Shown here piece by piece: positions 48,012 through 57,271 of a stretch of DNA of 64,000 nt. The stretch lies in the NCBI RefSeq assembly GCF_000799715.1, contig NZ_JUHG01000013.1, positions 186,001 to 250,000 on the forward strand, written 5' to 3'. A program made the translations under genes and the position numbers. Below the pieces are notes generated by a model. It was given only the letters and a program-made list of their open reading frames with translations, had not been told where the DNA came from and searched no databases. Positions within the stretch are counted from its first letter, which is position 1. The number at the start of each line of letters is the position of its first letter. This stretch comes from Martinezella rhizogenes (GTDB taxonomy: Bacteria > Pseudomonadota > Alphaproteobacteria > Rhizobiales > Rhizobiaceae).

Positions 48012-48644
48012 TTATGATCTCGCACGGTCGGGATGCGCCGCCTGAAACGCGGGCAATTCGGCACACTTGCCATCGATATCGACGATGCGCTTGAAACCGG
48101 TCATATCCACGCCCCAGCGGCGGGCATTGTAAACTTGCGGGACAAGACAAAGGTCCGCCATCGTCGGCGCATCGCCAAAGCTGAATTTTCCGTCGCCTTC
48201 GTCGAGCATCGCTTCCAGTTTACGAAGTCCATCCGAGATGAAGTGCTTCATCCATTCCTCACGCGCCTCGGCCTTGCCCGTCAGTGACATGACCTCTGCC
48301 ACGACATGCGTATTACATATGGGATGGATATCCATGGCGATCGCATAGGCAAGCGCTCGTACGTGTTGCCGGCCTGCGATATCCGATGGCAGCAATCCGC
48401 TCTCCGGTCGCAGCTCCGCCAGATACTCGATGATCGAAAGCGACTGCGTCAGTATCCTTCCGTCGATCACCAATGTCGGCACCAAACCCTGTGGGTTGAG
48501 CGCCAGATAGTCTGGCTTCCTCTGCTCACCTTCCAACAAATTGATCGATACGGTTTTGTAATCGACCCCCAGCATATTGAGCGCGATACGGACGCGACAG
48601 CTCGCGGACGATCGCCAATAGTCGTAGAGGACGACCTCCTTCAT
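48012..48644 (-). CDS. maiA: Maleylacetoacetate isomerase (zeta-class GST)
   Basis: A 210-residue zeta-class glutathione transferase: YWRSSASCRVRIALNMLG with the catalytic Ser-Ser-x-Ser pattern near residue 10, NPQGLVPTLVIDG near residue 52 and QSLSIIEYLAE near 68, then an all-helical C-terminal domain. It isomerises maleylacetoacetate to fumarylacetoacetate with glutathione. It overlaps the fumarylacetoacetase gene start-to-stop and completes the tyrosine degradation operon. Confidence 0.94.
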   Translation of the reverse strand: MKEVVLYDYWRSSASCRVRIALNMLGVDYKTVSINLLEGEQRKPDYLALNPQGLVPTLVIDGRILTQSLSIIEYLAELRPESGLLPSDIAGRQHVRALAYAIAMDIHPICNTHVVAEVMSLTGKAEAREEWMKHFISDGLRKLEAMLDEGDGKFSFGDAPTMADLCLVPQVYNARRWGVDMTGFKRIVDIDGKCAELPAFQAAHPDRARS

Positions 48645-49666
48645 TGCGCCCCGTCTCCGCTATATCGCTCGACGGTCTGCTCGATCGCCCCAAAGATGGA
48701 ATGGCCGGCCCGATCCTTCATCTCGATACGGACCTGATCACCGAATTTTAGGAATGGAGTCTTCGGCGATCCGGTTTCAATCGCCTCAATCATCCTGATT
48801 TCGGCGATGCAGGAATAGCCGTCACCTCCATTCTCGATCGGCTTGCCCGGCCCACCGTCCAGCTTGTTGGACACTGTCCCCGAGCCGACGATCGTTCCGG
48901 CGACGAGATTGCGGGTCTTGGCGGCATGGGCGATCAGCTGGCCGAAATCGAACGTCATGTCGACGCCGGCATTCGCCTGGCCGAAAGCCTTGCCATTCAA
49001 GCTCACCAGCAAAGGAAGATGCAGCTTGCCGCCATCCCATGCCTCTCCAAGCTCGTCCGGCGTCACCGCGACCGGAGAAAATGCCGATGCGGGCTTGGAC
49101 TGGAAGAAACCAAAGCCCTTTGCCAGCTCTTCCGCTATCAGACCGCGCAAAGAGACATCGTTGACAAGCATCACTAGCCGGATGGCGCTCCGGGCGACGT
49201 CAGGACCGGAACCCATGGCCACGTCACCGACAATGACGGCGACTTCACCTTCCATGTCGACCCCATGGGCCTCGTCGGTCACCGCGATCGGATCGCGCGG
49301 CGCGAGAAAACCGTCCGAGCCACCTTGATACATCAATGGATCGACCCAAAAGCTTGCCGGCATCTCGGCGTTGCGCGCCTTGCGCACCAACTCGACGTGA
49401 TTGACATAGGCCGACCCGTCGGCCCACTGATAGGCCCGCGGCAAAGGCGATGCGGCGTCGTGTTCATGAAACCTGATCGTCGGCTGGGCGCCCGTCTCGA
49501 TCCCCTCGGCAATCAGCGCCAGTCTCGGCGCCACATGCTCCCAGTCATCAAGTGCCGCCTGCAAGGTGCGGGCAATATGACCGACCTCGGAGCAGCGGGT
49601 AAGGTCACGGGAGACGACGACGAGCCGGCCGTCCCGTGTGGAGTCTTTCAATGTCGCGAGCTTCAT
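48641..49666 (-). CDS. fahA: Fumarylacetoacetate hydrolase family protein (fumarylacetoacetase)
   Basis: A 341-residue FAH-family hydrolase that cleaves fumarylacetoacetate to fumarate and acetoacetate. The N-terminal MKLATLKDSTRDGRLVVVSR is typical of the bacterial tyrosine-pathway form; the metal-site acid cluster is DMEGEVAVIVGDV, and GSGTVSN lies near residue 270. The start at 49666 has GGGG upstream; the in-frame extension to 49795 runs into hmgA and is rejected. Its position between hmgA and maiA confirms the role. Confidence 0.94.
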   Translation of the reverse strand: MKLATLKDSTRDGRLVVVSRDLTRCSEVGHIARTLQAALDDWEHVAPRLALIAEGIETGAQPTIRFHEHDAASPLPRAYQWADGSAYVNHVELVRKARNAEMPASFWVDPLMYQGGSDGFLAPRDPIAVTDEAHGVDMEGEVAVIVGDVAMGSGPDVARSAIRLVMLVNDVSLRGLIAEELAKGFGFFQSKPASAFSPVAVTPDELGEAWDGGKLHLPLLVSLNGKAFGQANAGVDMTFDFGQLIAHAAKTRNLVAGTIVGSGTVSNKLDGGPGKPIENGGDGYSCIAEIRMIEAIETGSPKTPFLKFGDQVRIEMKDRAGHSIFGAIEQTVERYSGDGAQ

Positions 49667-49703
49667 GTTCTGGCCCCAATGTCGGAGGATGCGTGGCCGG
49701 TCT

Positions 49704-51065
49704 TCACTTGATGCCGGGTGTTCCGTCGAACCTGCGTTCCAGGCCATCCCAACATTCCAGATAATTATCCTGCAGCGTTTCCAGCTCCGCCGCATACTTG
49801 GTCACCTGCTGCGGGTAGCGGGTCTCGAACATGAAGGCCATGGTATGATCCAGCTTGACGGGTTTCAGCTCGGAATTGGAGGCCTTTTCGAAGCCTGAAG
49901 CATCCGGCCCATGCGGAAGCATCATGTTGTGCAGGCTGATGCCGCCCGGCACGAACCCTTCTTCCTTGGCATCATACTGACCATGGATCAGGCCCATGAA
50001 CTCGCTCATGATGTTGCGGTGATACCAGGGCGGGCGGAAGGTATGCTCGGCGACCTGCCAGCGCGGCGGAAAGATCACGAAATCGACATTCGCCGTACCC
50101 GCACTTTCCGTCGGCGCGGTCAGCACCGTGAAAATCGACGGGTCAGGATGATCGAACAGGATCGCTCCAACAGGGGAAAATGTCCGCAAGTCGTATTTGA
50201 AAGGTGCGTAGTTGCCGTGCCAGGCGACCACATCGAGAGGCGAGTGGCCGATTTCCGTGACGTAGAATTTCCCGCACCACTTCACATGCACGCGGCAGGG
50301 CGTTTCCTTGTCCTCGTATGCGGCGACCGGCGTCTTGAAATCGCGCGGATTTGCCAGGCAGTTCGCGCCGATCGGCCCGCGATCCGGCAGCGTGAATTTC
50401 GCGCCGTAGTTCTCGCATATATAGCCGCGCCAAACCTTCTCGTCGCCTTTGCGCAGCACCTTGAACATCATGCCGCGTGGGATGAGGCATATCTCCAAGG
50501 GCTCGATGTCCATGGCGCCCATTTCAGTGAACACGCGGATAGCACCGATCTGCGGAACGATCAGCAGTTCACCATCGGCGTTGAAGGCATAATCATCGAC
50601 CATGTCCTCATTGAAGACATAGACATGCGCGGCCATCCCGGTCTGCGTCAGGACGTCGCCTGCGGTGGTCATCGTCCGCACCCCGTCGAGAAAACTTAGC
50701 CTCTCGTCCGGCACGGGCACGGGACCCCAACGAAGCTGGCCGAGGGGAAGCGAATGATCGTCCAGGCAGGGAGCAGATTTCCAGTGCGGGTAGGAGGTGT
50801 TGGAAAAACGACGGGTGTGGCGCACGCTCGGGCGAATACGATAGAGCCAGGACCTTTCGTTCGTCCCTCGAGGTGCGGTGAAGGGCGAGCCGGAAAGCTG
50901 CTCCGCGTAAAGACCGTAGTTGCATTTCTGCGGACTGTTCTGGCCTTGCGGCAAAGCGCCAGGAAGTGTTTCCGTTTCGAAGTCGTTGCCGAAGCCTGGC
51001 ATATATTGCAGCATGTCCGCCACCGAGGCCTCTTTGTCCGAAGCCTGGGTCATTGTCTGGTCCAT
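49704..51065 (-). CDS. hmgA: Homogentisate 1,2-dioxygenase
   Basis: A 453-residue ring-cleavage dioxygenase: [11 protein letters not shown] near the N-terminus, the [15 protein letters not shown] segment, and the metal-site region [18 protein letters not shown] plus [11 protein letters not shown] with the His and Glu ligands. It opens homogentisate to maleylacetoacetate. The start has GGGAGGAA. It lies 59 bases after hppD and 37 bases before fahA on the same strand. Confidence 0.97.
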   Translation of the reverse strand: MDQTMTQASDKEASVADMLQYMPGFGNDFETETLPGALPQGQNSPQKCNYGLYAEQLSGSPFTAPRGTNERSWLYRIRPSVRHTRRFSNTSYPHWKSAPCLDDHSLPLGQLRWGPVPVPDERLSFLDGVRTMTTAGDVLTQTGMAAHVYVFNEDMVDDYAFNADGELLIVPQIGAIRVFTEMGAMDIEPLEICLIPRGMMFKVLRKGDEKVWRGYICENYGAKFTLPDRGPIGANCLANPRDFKTPVAAYEDKETPCRVHVKWCGKFYVTEIGHSPLDVVAWHGNYAPFKYDLRTFSPVGAILFDHPDPSIFTVLTAPTESAGTANVDFVIFPPRWQVAEHTFRPPWYHRNIMSEFMGLIHGQYDAKEEGFVPGGISLHNMMLPHGPDASGFEKASNSELKPVKLDHTMAFMFETRYPQQVTKYAAELETLQDNYLECWDGLERRFDGTPGIK

Positions 51066-51124
51066 CGCTCAATTCCTCCCGAAAACTGAGGGCGATCCCA
51101 CGTAGGCGCAGGATCGCCCAAAAA

Positions 51125-52234
51125 TCACTCCGCCGCAGTACCGATCACGCCCCGCTTGATCTGATCCGCCTCGATCGACTCGAAAAGGGCGCGGAAATTG
51201 CCTTCGCCAAAGCCCTCGTCGCCCTTGCGCTGGATGAATTCGAAGAAAATCGGGCCAATGACGGTTTTTGAGAAAATCTGCAGCAGGATCTTCGTCATGC
51301 CGCCATTCACCACACCTTCGCCGTCGATAAGGATACCATGTTTCTTCATGCGCGCGATGGGTTCGTCATGCCCGTTCACGCGTGCATAGGACATGTCGTA
51401 ATAGGTCTCTGGAGGACCGGGCATGAAGCGCAGCCCATTGTCTGCGAGCCTGTCGGTGCCTTCGTAGATATCTTCCGTTCCCACGGCGATGTGCTGGATG
51501 CCCTCGCCCTTGTACTTCTTCAGAAACTCCTCGATCTGGCTCGTATCGTCCTTCGATTCATTCAGCGGAATGCGGATCTTGCCACAGGGCGACGTGATGG
51601 CGCGGCTCACCAGACCGGTGATGCGCCCGTCGATGTCGAAGAAGTGGATCTGCTTGAAGTTGAACAATTCGCGGTAAAAAGCCCACCATTTGTCCATGTT
51701 GCCGCGGAAGACGTTGTGGGTCAGATGATCGAGATAATAGAAGCCGACCCCTTCGGGACGCGGGTCGCGCTCGCCGAGCCAATCGAACTCGGCTGCGTAA
51801 GCCGAACCCTTTGCACCATAGGTCTCGATGAAATAGAGCAGCGAACCGCCAATGCCGACAATCGCCGGGACATCGAGTGCCTTGTCATTCCCCTCATAGG
51901 GAACGGCGCCTTTTGACACGGCATGATCGAAGGCGTGCTTGGCGTCAACGACCCGCCAGGCCATCGACGGGGCTGCAGGACCATGCTCTCCAACGAAACG
52001 GGCGGCATGGCTGCCGGGTTCGGCATTAAGCAGATAGTTGATATCGCCCTGCCGCCAGACGGTGATGTCCTTCGTCTTGTGCCTGGCGACCGGGACATAG
52101 CCCATGCGTGTAAAGAGCTCACGCAGCTTCTCGGGCTCGGGATGGGCGAATTCAACGAATTCGAAGCCATCGGTGCCGGCTGGATTGTCGACGCTGATTT
52201 CCGGCGGCGGCGCATCATGCGGAAAAGGACCCAT
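51125..52234 (-). CDS. hppD: 4-hydroxyphenylpyruvate dioxygenase
   Basis: A 369-residue VOC-fold dioxygenase that converts 4-hydroxyphenylpyruvate to homogentisate. The iron ligands are visible as His in DHLTHNVFRGNM, His in GIQHIAVGTEDIY, and Glu in FFEFIQRKGDEGFGEGNF. The ATG at 52234 follows GGAGGAGAAA, an excellent ribosome binding site; the in-frame extension to 52312 crosses the operator region. It is the first gene of the minus-strand tyrosine operon, divergent from an Lrp/AsnC regulator. Confidence 0.97.
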   Translation of the reverse strand: MGPFPHDAPPPEISVDNPAGTDGFEFVEFAHPEPEKLRELFTRMGYVPVARHKTKDITVWRQGDINYLLNAEPGSHAARFVGEHGPAAPSMAWRVVDAKHAFDHAVSKGAVPYEGNDKALDVPAIVGIGGSLLYFIETYGAKGSAYAAEFDWLGERDPRPEGVGFYYLDHLTHNVFRGNMDKWWAFYRELFNFKQIHFFDIDGRITGLVSRAITSPCGKIRIPLNESKDDTSQIEEFLKKYKGEGIQHIAVGTEDIYEGTDRLADNGLRFMPGPPETYYDMSYARVNGHDEPIARMKKHGILIDGEGVVNGGMTKILLQIFSKTVIGPIFFEFIQRKGDEGFGEGNFRALFESIEADQIKRGVIGTAAE

Positions 52235-52251
52235 TTTCTCCTCCAGGGAAA

Positions 52252-52304
52252 TTTGCATATCAATTATGCAAAGTATGATCCAAAATGCGTGCAATGTGCT
52301 TGCA
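52252..52304. promoter_or_regulatory. TTGCA/TGCAA repeat array (Lrp-type operator)
   Basis: TTTGCATA, TCAAT, TATGCAAA (52252-52272) is a perfect 8-bp inverted repeat, and TGCAA, TGTGC, TTGCA (52290-52304) is a second. The two centres are 35 bases apart, roughly three helical turns, and further TGCA-type half-sites reach the Lrp start codon (TGCAA at 52361-52365). This arrangement in the divergent hppD/Lrp promoter fits binding of an octameric Lrp/AsnC protein. Confidence 0.6.
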
Positions 52305-52364
52305 TTCTTCATAGTTAAGGGCGAAATTATGCACAGATCGTGAGGATTTCAGGGATTTTGTGCA

Positions 52365-52844
52365 ATGAATGAACAACTCGACAAGTTCGATTTGCGACTG
52401 CTCCAGGAATTGCAAAAGGACGGCAGATTGACGAACAACGAGTTGGGCGAGCGGATCGCGCTTTCACCCTCGCAATGCTCGCGCCGACGGACGAGACTGG
52501 AGGCTGAGGGCTATATCCAGGGCTATCAGGCCAATCTGGATAGGCAAAAGCTGGGTTTGGATATGTTGGTGGTCATTTCCGTGACGCTCGCAACCCATAA
52601 CAGGGACAATGCCCAACGATTTTCGCAGCTGATCAGCGGGCTGCCGGAGGTCCTCGAAGCCTATGCGCTGACTGGTGAAATGGACTACCACCTGAAGGTA
52701 GCGACCCGCGGGCTCGCCGATCTCTCAAGATTCGTCAACGATGTCCTGTTGCCTCATGAGTCGGTCCAGCATGTGAAGACATCGATCGTTCTCGACACAC
52801 TCAAGACCTTTGAAGGATTCCCCGTGATCATGTCACATGGCTGA
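52365..52844 (+). CDS. Lrp/AsnC-family transcriptional regulator
   Basis: A 159-residue regulator. The HTH is at residues 7-55 (FDLRLLQELQKDGRLTNNEL; LSPSQCSRRRTRLEAEGYI) and the RAM effector domain follows (DMLVVISVTLATHN). It is divergent from hppD across 130 bases and is the likely tyrosine- or phenylalanine-responsive regulator of the hppD-hmgA-fahA-maiA operon. Confidence 0.92.
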   Translation: MNEQLDKFDLRLLQELQKDGRLTNNELGERIALSPSQCSRRRTRLEAEGYIQGYQANLDRQKLGLDMLVVISVTLATHNRDNAQRFSQLISGLPEVLEAYALTGEMDYHLKVATRGLADLSRFVNDVLLPHESVQHVKTSIVLDTLKTFEGFPVIMSHG

Positions 52845-53041
52845 CATGGCGACATTGCGCTTTGGTTTGCCAGGAACGCCAAAGATGCAGATCAAACGAA
52901 CCAGGTTTTAAAGCTGGCGACGATTGATTTGGCCGCGCTCGTTCCGATGAGCGCAACCCGCACGGAGAGCTTGCTTTTCGGCGCATGCTCGCGTTCCAAT
53001 CATCCTTTAAAAATACACTTCCTTTTCGAGGATAAATTTAT

Positions 53042-53758
53042 ATGGAATGCGTCGAAGGACAAACACGACATTTCGAAGAATTCGCCGAAGTCCTGCTCAG
53101 ATGTCATCACCTATATCACCCGACCACCGATTCCATTGCTCTGCTCAACGCCGTAAAAAGCCGGCGTCAAATCGAGATATTCGATTATAGCCGCTCTGCC
53201 GACGCGTTTACCCGCGCATTCGGGATACGCAACTCGCTGAAGTGCCTGCAGGCGCTCCTTAATCTCGGAACAGCGATCCACACATATCAAAAAGTATGCG
53301 ATCTCGGCTGCGGTTCAGGTGCATTCAGCCTTGCCTTTGCCTATCTCGCCGGCAATCCCGGCCTTGAACTTCATGGGTTGGATTCATCGGAAAGCCAGCT
53401 TTCCCTGGGCAGGCAGCTCATGTCGGCTGCCCGGCTTCCGGGAAGGTTCGCGTTCGAACAACGAAGCCTTCCAGCGATGATCGGTTATCTGCCCGACCTG
53501 GCGATTTCGTCCTACTGGTTCTGCGAGAACAAGCATGTGATCGCCGATCCCGAACTGTTCGATCTCATGGTCGGTTGGGAGTTGCTGATCGTCGATTACG
53601 AAGAGATAATCGATGGCATCGCGACCTGCCTTCCAAAGGGCTTCCATGTCCTTGCGAGACATAGTGCGGAGGTGGAAATTCCAGCCGCATTGACCGAGTT
53701 CGTCGCCCAGGAAAAGGCAAAGGTTCATAGCATCCACATCAGCCGGACGATGGATTAG
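53042..53758 (+). CDS. Putative SAM-dependent methyltransferase-like protein
   Basis: A 238-residue protein with a class I methyltransferase motif I (VCDLGCGSGAFSLAFAYLAG near residue 85) and a motif II-like acidic end (ELHGLDSSESQLSLG). The remaining motifs are divergent, and the N-terminal 70 residues resemble nothing I recognise. Base composition just upstream is unusually AT-rich. It lies between the two Lrp/AsnC genes, near but outside the aromatic operon. Function unknown. Confidence 0.6.
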   Translation: MECVEGQTRHFEEFAEVLLRCHHLYHPTTDSIALLNAVKSRRQIEIFDYSRSADAFTRAFGIRNSLKCLQALLNLGTAIHTYQKVCDLGCGSGAFSLAFAYLAGNPGLELHGLDSSESQLSLGRQLMSAARLPGRFAFEQRSLPAMIGYLPDLAISSYWFCENKHVIADPELFDLMVGWELLIVDYEEIIDGIATCLPKGFHVLARHSAEVEIPAALTEFVAQEKAKVHSIHISRTMD

Positions 53759-53782
53759 GCACGCCGCGGATTGGGCGACGCG

Positions 53783-54244
53783 CTAGATCGGCAATTCGGT
53801 CGAGAATTTCAGCTCGCGCAGCACAAAGCTCGACACCACCGTGCGCACATGCGGGTTGCGCATGAGATAGCGGGTCATGAAGGCCTCGTAGCTTTCCACA
53901 TCCCTCGCCCGGATCTTCAGCATGTAGTCGAAGGCGCCGGATAGCGCATAGCACTCCATGATCTCCGGCCGCTCCAGCACCACCGACGCGAAAGACGTGA
54001 CCGCCTCTTCGTGGTGATCCTCCAGGGTCACATGCGCGATAACGCAGAGCTTGAGATCGAGTTTTCCGGGATCGAGCAGTGTCACACGCTTGCGGATGAC
54101 GCCGTCAGTCTCCAGCTCCTGGATTTTCCGCCAAGCCGAGCTCTGCGACATCCCGGCCTTCTCCGCCAGCTCCGCCAGCGAGAGGCTGCCATCGGCCTGG
54201 ACAAGCTGCAGAAGTTTGAGATGAAAATTCCCAGGTTCTTTCAT
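53783..54244 (-). CDS. Lrp/AsnC-family transcriptional regulator
   Basis: A 153-residue regulator with HTH (LLQLVQADGSLSLAELAEKAG; MSQSSAWRKIQELETDGVI) and RAM domain (LCVIAHVTLEDHHEEAV). The ATG at 54244 follows GGTGCTGTGG; an ATG at 54256 has no ribosome binding site. It is divergent from phhA across 123 bases and is probably the phhA regulator, as in other bacteria where a separate regulator controls phenylalanine hydroxylase. Confidence 0.9.
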   Translation of the reverse strand: MKEPGNFHLKLLQLVQADGSLSLAELAEKAGMSQSSAWRKIQELETDGVIRKRVTLLDPGKLDLKLCVIAHVTLEDHHEEAVTSFASVVLERPEIMECYALSGAFDYMLKIRARDVESYEAFMTRYLMRNPHVRTVVSSFVLRELKFSTELPI

Positions 54245-54254
54245 CCACAGCACC

Positions 54255-54268
54255 ATATTCGAGAATAT
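54255..54268. promoter_or_regulatory. Palindrome in the Lrp/phhA divergent promoter
   Basis: ATATTC, GA, GAATAT is a perfect 6-bp inverted repeat between the divergent Lrp-like gene and phhA, next to the Lrp start codon. It is a candidate operator for that regulator. Confidence 0.4.
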
Positions 54269-54367
54269 TTACCAGTACTATGCCGATAGCCAGCAGGAAA
54301 GAAAAGAAAATCCGCAAAATCCGGCGCATAATTGCAAGAGTATCGCAGCATCTGGGAGGATCAGCCT

Positions 54368-55159
54368 ATGACCAAGGAAAGCAGCTACACCGCTAAGCTG
54401 CCTGGCCCAGATGGCTTATACGCCTACACCGCCGAAGAAGATGCGATCTGGGGCGAACTCTACGGGCGTCAGTTGAAGCTGCTGGCCAATATGGCTTGCC
54501 GGGAATATCTGGACGGTGTGAAGACCCTGGGGCTCAAGCCGGACAAGGTCCCCCAGCTTCTCGACGTCAACCGGCGCCTGAACGAGACCACCGGCTTCGG
54601 TGTCGAAGGCGTGCCGGCACTCATTCCGCCCTCGCGCTTCTACGAACTCCTGTCGCAGGGCAAATTCCCGCTTGCGACCTTCCTGCGCCGCCGCGAGCAC
54701 ATCGACTATATCGAGGAGCCGGACCTGTTTCATGAGGTATTCGGCCATTGTCCGCTGCTCACCAACCAGAGCTATGCCAATTTCGTGCGGCATTTCGGCG
54801 AAACCGCCGTCCACCTCGGCAAGGGCTATTCCTGGCATTTGTTCCGCATCTTCTGGTTCACCGTTGAATTCGGACTGATCAACACGCCAGAAGGTCGCCG
54901 CTGCTTCGGCGCGGGCATCGTTTCGTCGCCAAGCGAAGCGAAGGCAGCCATGGAAGGCAAGGCGTGCGAGTTCCGCCCGTTCGATCTGCTAAGCGTTCTC
55001 AGAACGCCTTACCGGATCGATATCGTCCAGCCGATCTACTATGTCATCGACAGCTTCGCCGACCTTGAAGCGATCGTCGAGCAGGATATAGAAGGTTTGA
55101 TCCTCAAGGCGAAGTCGCTGGGTGATTTTCCACCCGCTTTCGAAGCCAAGGCCTCCTGA
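54368..55159 (+). CDS. phhA: Phenylalanine 4-monooxygenase
   Basis: A 263-residue pterin-dependent hydroxylase that makes tyrosine from phenylalanine. The iron ligands are His122 and His127 (EEPDLFHEVFGHCPLL) and Glu167 (FWFTVEFGLI), and the pterin region VPALIPPSRFYELLSQ is present. The start has GGGAGGA; an in-frame GTG-free extension to 54332 is weaker. It feeds the hppD-maiA operon, which lies on the opposite strand about 2 kb away. Confidence 0.96.
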   Translation: MTKESSYTAKLPGPDGLYAYTAEEDAIWGELYGRQLKLLANMACREYLDGVKTLGLKPDKVPQLLDVNRRLNETTGFGVEGVPALIPPSRFYELLSQGKFPLATFLRRREHIDYIEEPDLFHEVFGHCPLLTNQSYANFVRHFGETAVHLGKGYSWHLFRIFWFTVEFGLINTPEGRRCFGAGIVSSPSEAKAAMEGKACEFRPFDLLSVLRTPYRIDIVQPIYYVIDSFADLEAIVEQDIEGLILKAKSLGDFPPAFEAKAS

Positions 55160-56054
55160 CCGCTGATTGCCCAAGCTTGGATGCAATTTTGTCAGAAAGC
55201 TCTGCCCTGAAGCTGTCCCGATGCCTGGTGCCCATGACAAAGGTTTGCGGGTGGTGACGCGCGCCACCGAACCATCAGACTAAAGTCCCATTATCCAAGG
55301 CATAGGTCTGACCGCTATGGAAACTTTGAGTTTCGACAATATTATAGCTCGCGGTGATTTGCTTACCAAGATCACCGCGACGAACGGTTGAGGCCACGCG
55401 GAAATTACCACGCTCAACCTTAAAGTCTTTGTATTGCACGTCGATTGACGTCAACGTGCCTGCCGGCCCGCCCGCCGGCCCTGTCGCCGGATCGAGTGCG
55501 CAATTTCTCTTGATCCGGCGACAGACCAATATCACGACGGTCACTTTGCGTCTTTCAACCTCACCCCACAGGCGTTCAGGCGATCGATCCGCTAAGCGCT
55601 AACTGCGCTTTGGGACCTTCGCCACTTCGGGGGAAACTACCGCGCGCCTGTTTGGCGATAAGTTTTCGCGGTAGCATGAAGATCATAACGCCCATCCTCG
55701 ATGCCTTGACGTTTTGATAGCCTATCCTGTAATACCCTGTTGGATCTCTATTTGTCGCAGCGAGGACTGCGATCCCGCGTTACTATCCGTGGGGCCTCGA
55801 AGCCGCAGTGTGAAATTAGCTGCTGCAACTTTTTTTGAACCGTAGCTCCCGTGTCCGCCGCACCATCCCGTGACGGCGCTTCCACTATCCATTGTCATTG
55901 ACGTTGGCCGAATGAGCGTAACGGGGCCATCAATCGGCCTGAGAAGAACGGGAAGCCTTATCCGTGCTTCTCATGCGCAAAGAGCTTGAGATGCTCGTCG
56001 CCGAATAACTCGGCTGACGAGCGACGATTTCAGCAACAGCAACAAGGAGAACAA
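55160..56054. other. Long intergenic stretch before rpsU
   Basis: An 895-base region with one weak frame at 55275-55544 and otherwise no supported gene. Codon-like bias is absent over 55560-56000. It may hold the rpsU promoter close to 56055, but I could not define it. I found no tRNA or repeat array here. Confidence 0.4.
55275..55544 (-). CDS. Weak 89-residue hypothetical frame
   Basis: An 89-codon frame starting at a GTG and ending in TGA. It contains GPAGGPAG followed by TLTSIDVQYKDFKVERGNF, which reads like a beta-rich domain end. No ribosome binding site, signal peptide or known family is visible, and composition differs from the clear genes. It may be the decayed end of a larger gene or no gene at all. 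Confidence 0.25.
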   Translation of the reverse strand: MTVVILVCRRIKRNCALDPATGPAGGPAGTLTSIDVQYKDFKVERGNFRVASTVRRGDLGKQITASYNIVETQSFHSGQTYALDNGTLV

Positions 56055-56294
56055 ATGCATATTCTAGTCAGAGACAACAATGTCGAACAGGCGCTCAGGG
56101 TGCTCAAGAAGAAGATGCAGCGCGAGGGTTTGTTCCGCGAGATGAAGGCACGGCAGTCTTATGAGAAGCCGTCCGAACGACGCGTCCGGGAAAAAGCGCA
56201 GGCCATCAGCCGGCATCGCAAAGCGATACGCAAGCAGCTGCAGCGCGAAGGGCTGATCCCCGGCCCCAAGCGGAAGGCGCCGCCGGCGCGTTGA
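56055..56294 (+). CDS. rpsU: 30S ribosomal protein S21
   Basis: A 79-residue ribosomal protein bS21: [20 protein letters not shown] at the N-terminus, then the basic [19 protein letters not shown] and a Lys/Arg-rich tail, normal for alphaproteobacterial S21. The ATG at 56055 follows AAGGAGA. Single gene, not in an operon with primase or sigma factor genes here. Confidence 0.95.
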   Translation: MHILVRDNNVEQALRVLKKKMQREGLFREMKARQSYEKPSERRVREKAQAISRHRKAIRKQLQREGLIPGPKRKAPPAR

Positions 56295-56300
56295 TCAGTT

Positions 56301-56957
56301 CTACCATTTGATGCGATAGTTCACATTCACGTTGCCCGCTGGCGTTAAGGCCAGCGGATCGACGACAGAAGCAGTGAAATTAAGGTTGGGCACGATCGGC
56401 TGGTTGAAGGCCAGCGTGCTTGAGAGGGTACCTTTGATATCCGTTACTACACCGCTCGCCGAGATCGACGTGCCGGTCGAGGGAAAGATCATCGTCACCG
56501 CCTGCGAGGCAGTGACGGACGTTGGTTGGTTCTGCGCCGCCATATAGTTCACATTCAGCGCGCGGGTCGTCTGCATATCGAGATCTTTCGAGACAATCCA
56601 GTTTCGCGAGCGGCCGAGATACAAGGTTCCGCTGCCCCTCAGCGTGTCCAGGCGCAGCGCCACCTCGCGACGCGATTTGCTGGCGAAATTGTTATGAACG
56701 TCCACCACTCGTCCCCAGAATGTGGCAAGCTCGGAACCGCTCAAAATCTTTCCGCCAGGCGCGCTTGCCAGGCCGATATCGGCACCCGCGCTCACTTCCC
56801 AGGCCATCGGCAGCCGAAAGCCGATGGTTGTCTGATAGGCCCGAGGCGCGACTTTGACAGGCGTCCAGATCAGCAGATCGCTTGCATGAGCCGCCGGCGA
56901 AAGCGACACCGTGCTTGCCAGGGCGCCTAAAAAAATGCGCGTTAAAACAAGTCTCAT
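56301..56957 (-). CDS. Exported hypothetical protein
   Basis: A 218-residue protein with a Sec signal peptide (MRLVLTRIFLGALASTVSLS, cleavage after AAHA) and a beta-rich mature part with many Val, Thr and Ser (VTASQAVTMIFPSTGTSISASG). The C-terminus ends NVNYRIKW. It looks like a fimbrial-type or surface beta-sandwich protein, but no family is certain. The ATG at 56957 is chosen because it opens the signal peptide. It is convergent with rpsU across six bases. Confidence 0.65.
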   Translation of the reverse strand: MRLVLTRIFLGALASTVSLSPAAHASDLLIWTPVKVAPRAYQTTIGFRLPMAWEVSAGADIGLASAPGGKILSGSELATFWGRVVDVHNNFASKSRREVALRLDTLRGSGTLYLGRSRNWIVSKDLDMQTTRALNVNYMAAQNQPTSVTASQAVTMIFPSTGTSISASGVVTDIKGTLSSTLAFNQPIVPNLNFTASVVDPLALTPAGNVNVNYRIKW

Positions 56958-57271
56958 CACAAAAGCCCAATTAGCGTTTGTATCAACGCCAGCACGCCGA
57001 AGTGCAGCGCCGACAGCCGAAGGCGATGCGAGAAATAACGCTCGGCCTCGGCTTGATTTGGTTGTTAAGCGCCGATCCACGATGCATTTCGGTACCCATC
57101 GGGCACCTGCACCATCCCGCGCGAGGAAGAAATCCAACGCGCATCAGGCAACTCTCACCTAAACGATCCCATCCAAGGGACAGCATGTAAACCCTTTGGG
57201 CTCAAGTTTTTTGCTGCGGTGCACATTTGCCGCACTCGCTAGATGACCATAAGGCTCACTGCGCGGACCGA
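56958..57271. other. Intergenic region downstream of pqqE
   Basis: About 314 bases between the exported hypothetical and the pqqE stop. I see no supported gene, and no terminator with a clear T-run on the minus strand. Confidence 0.4.

Noticed and set aside
47759..48094. A 111-codon plus-strand frame
   Set aside because: Overlaps the maiA 3' end and the operon promoter, without a domain.
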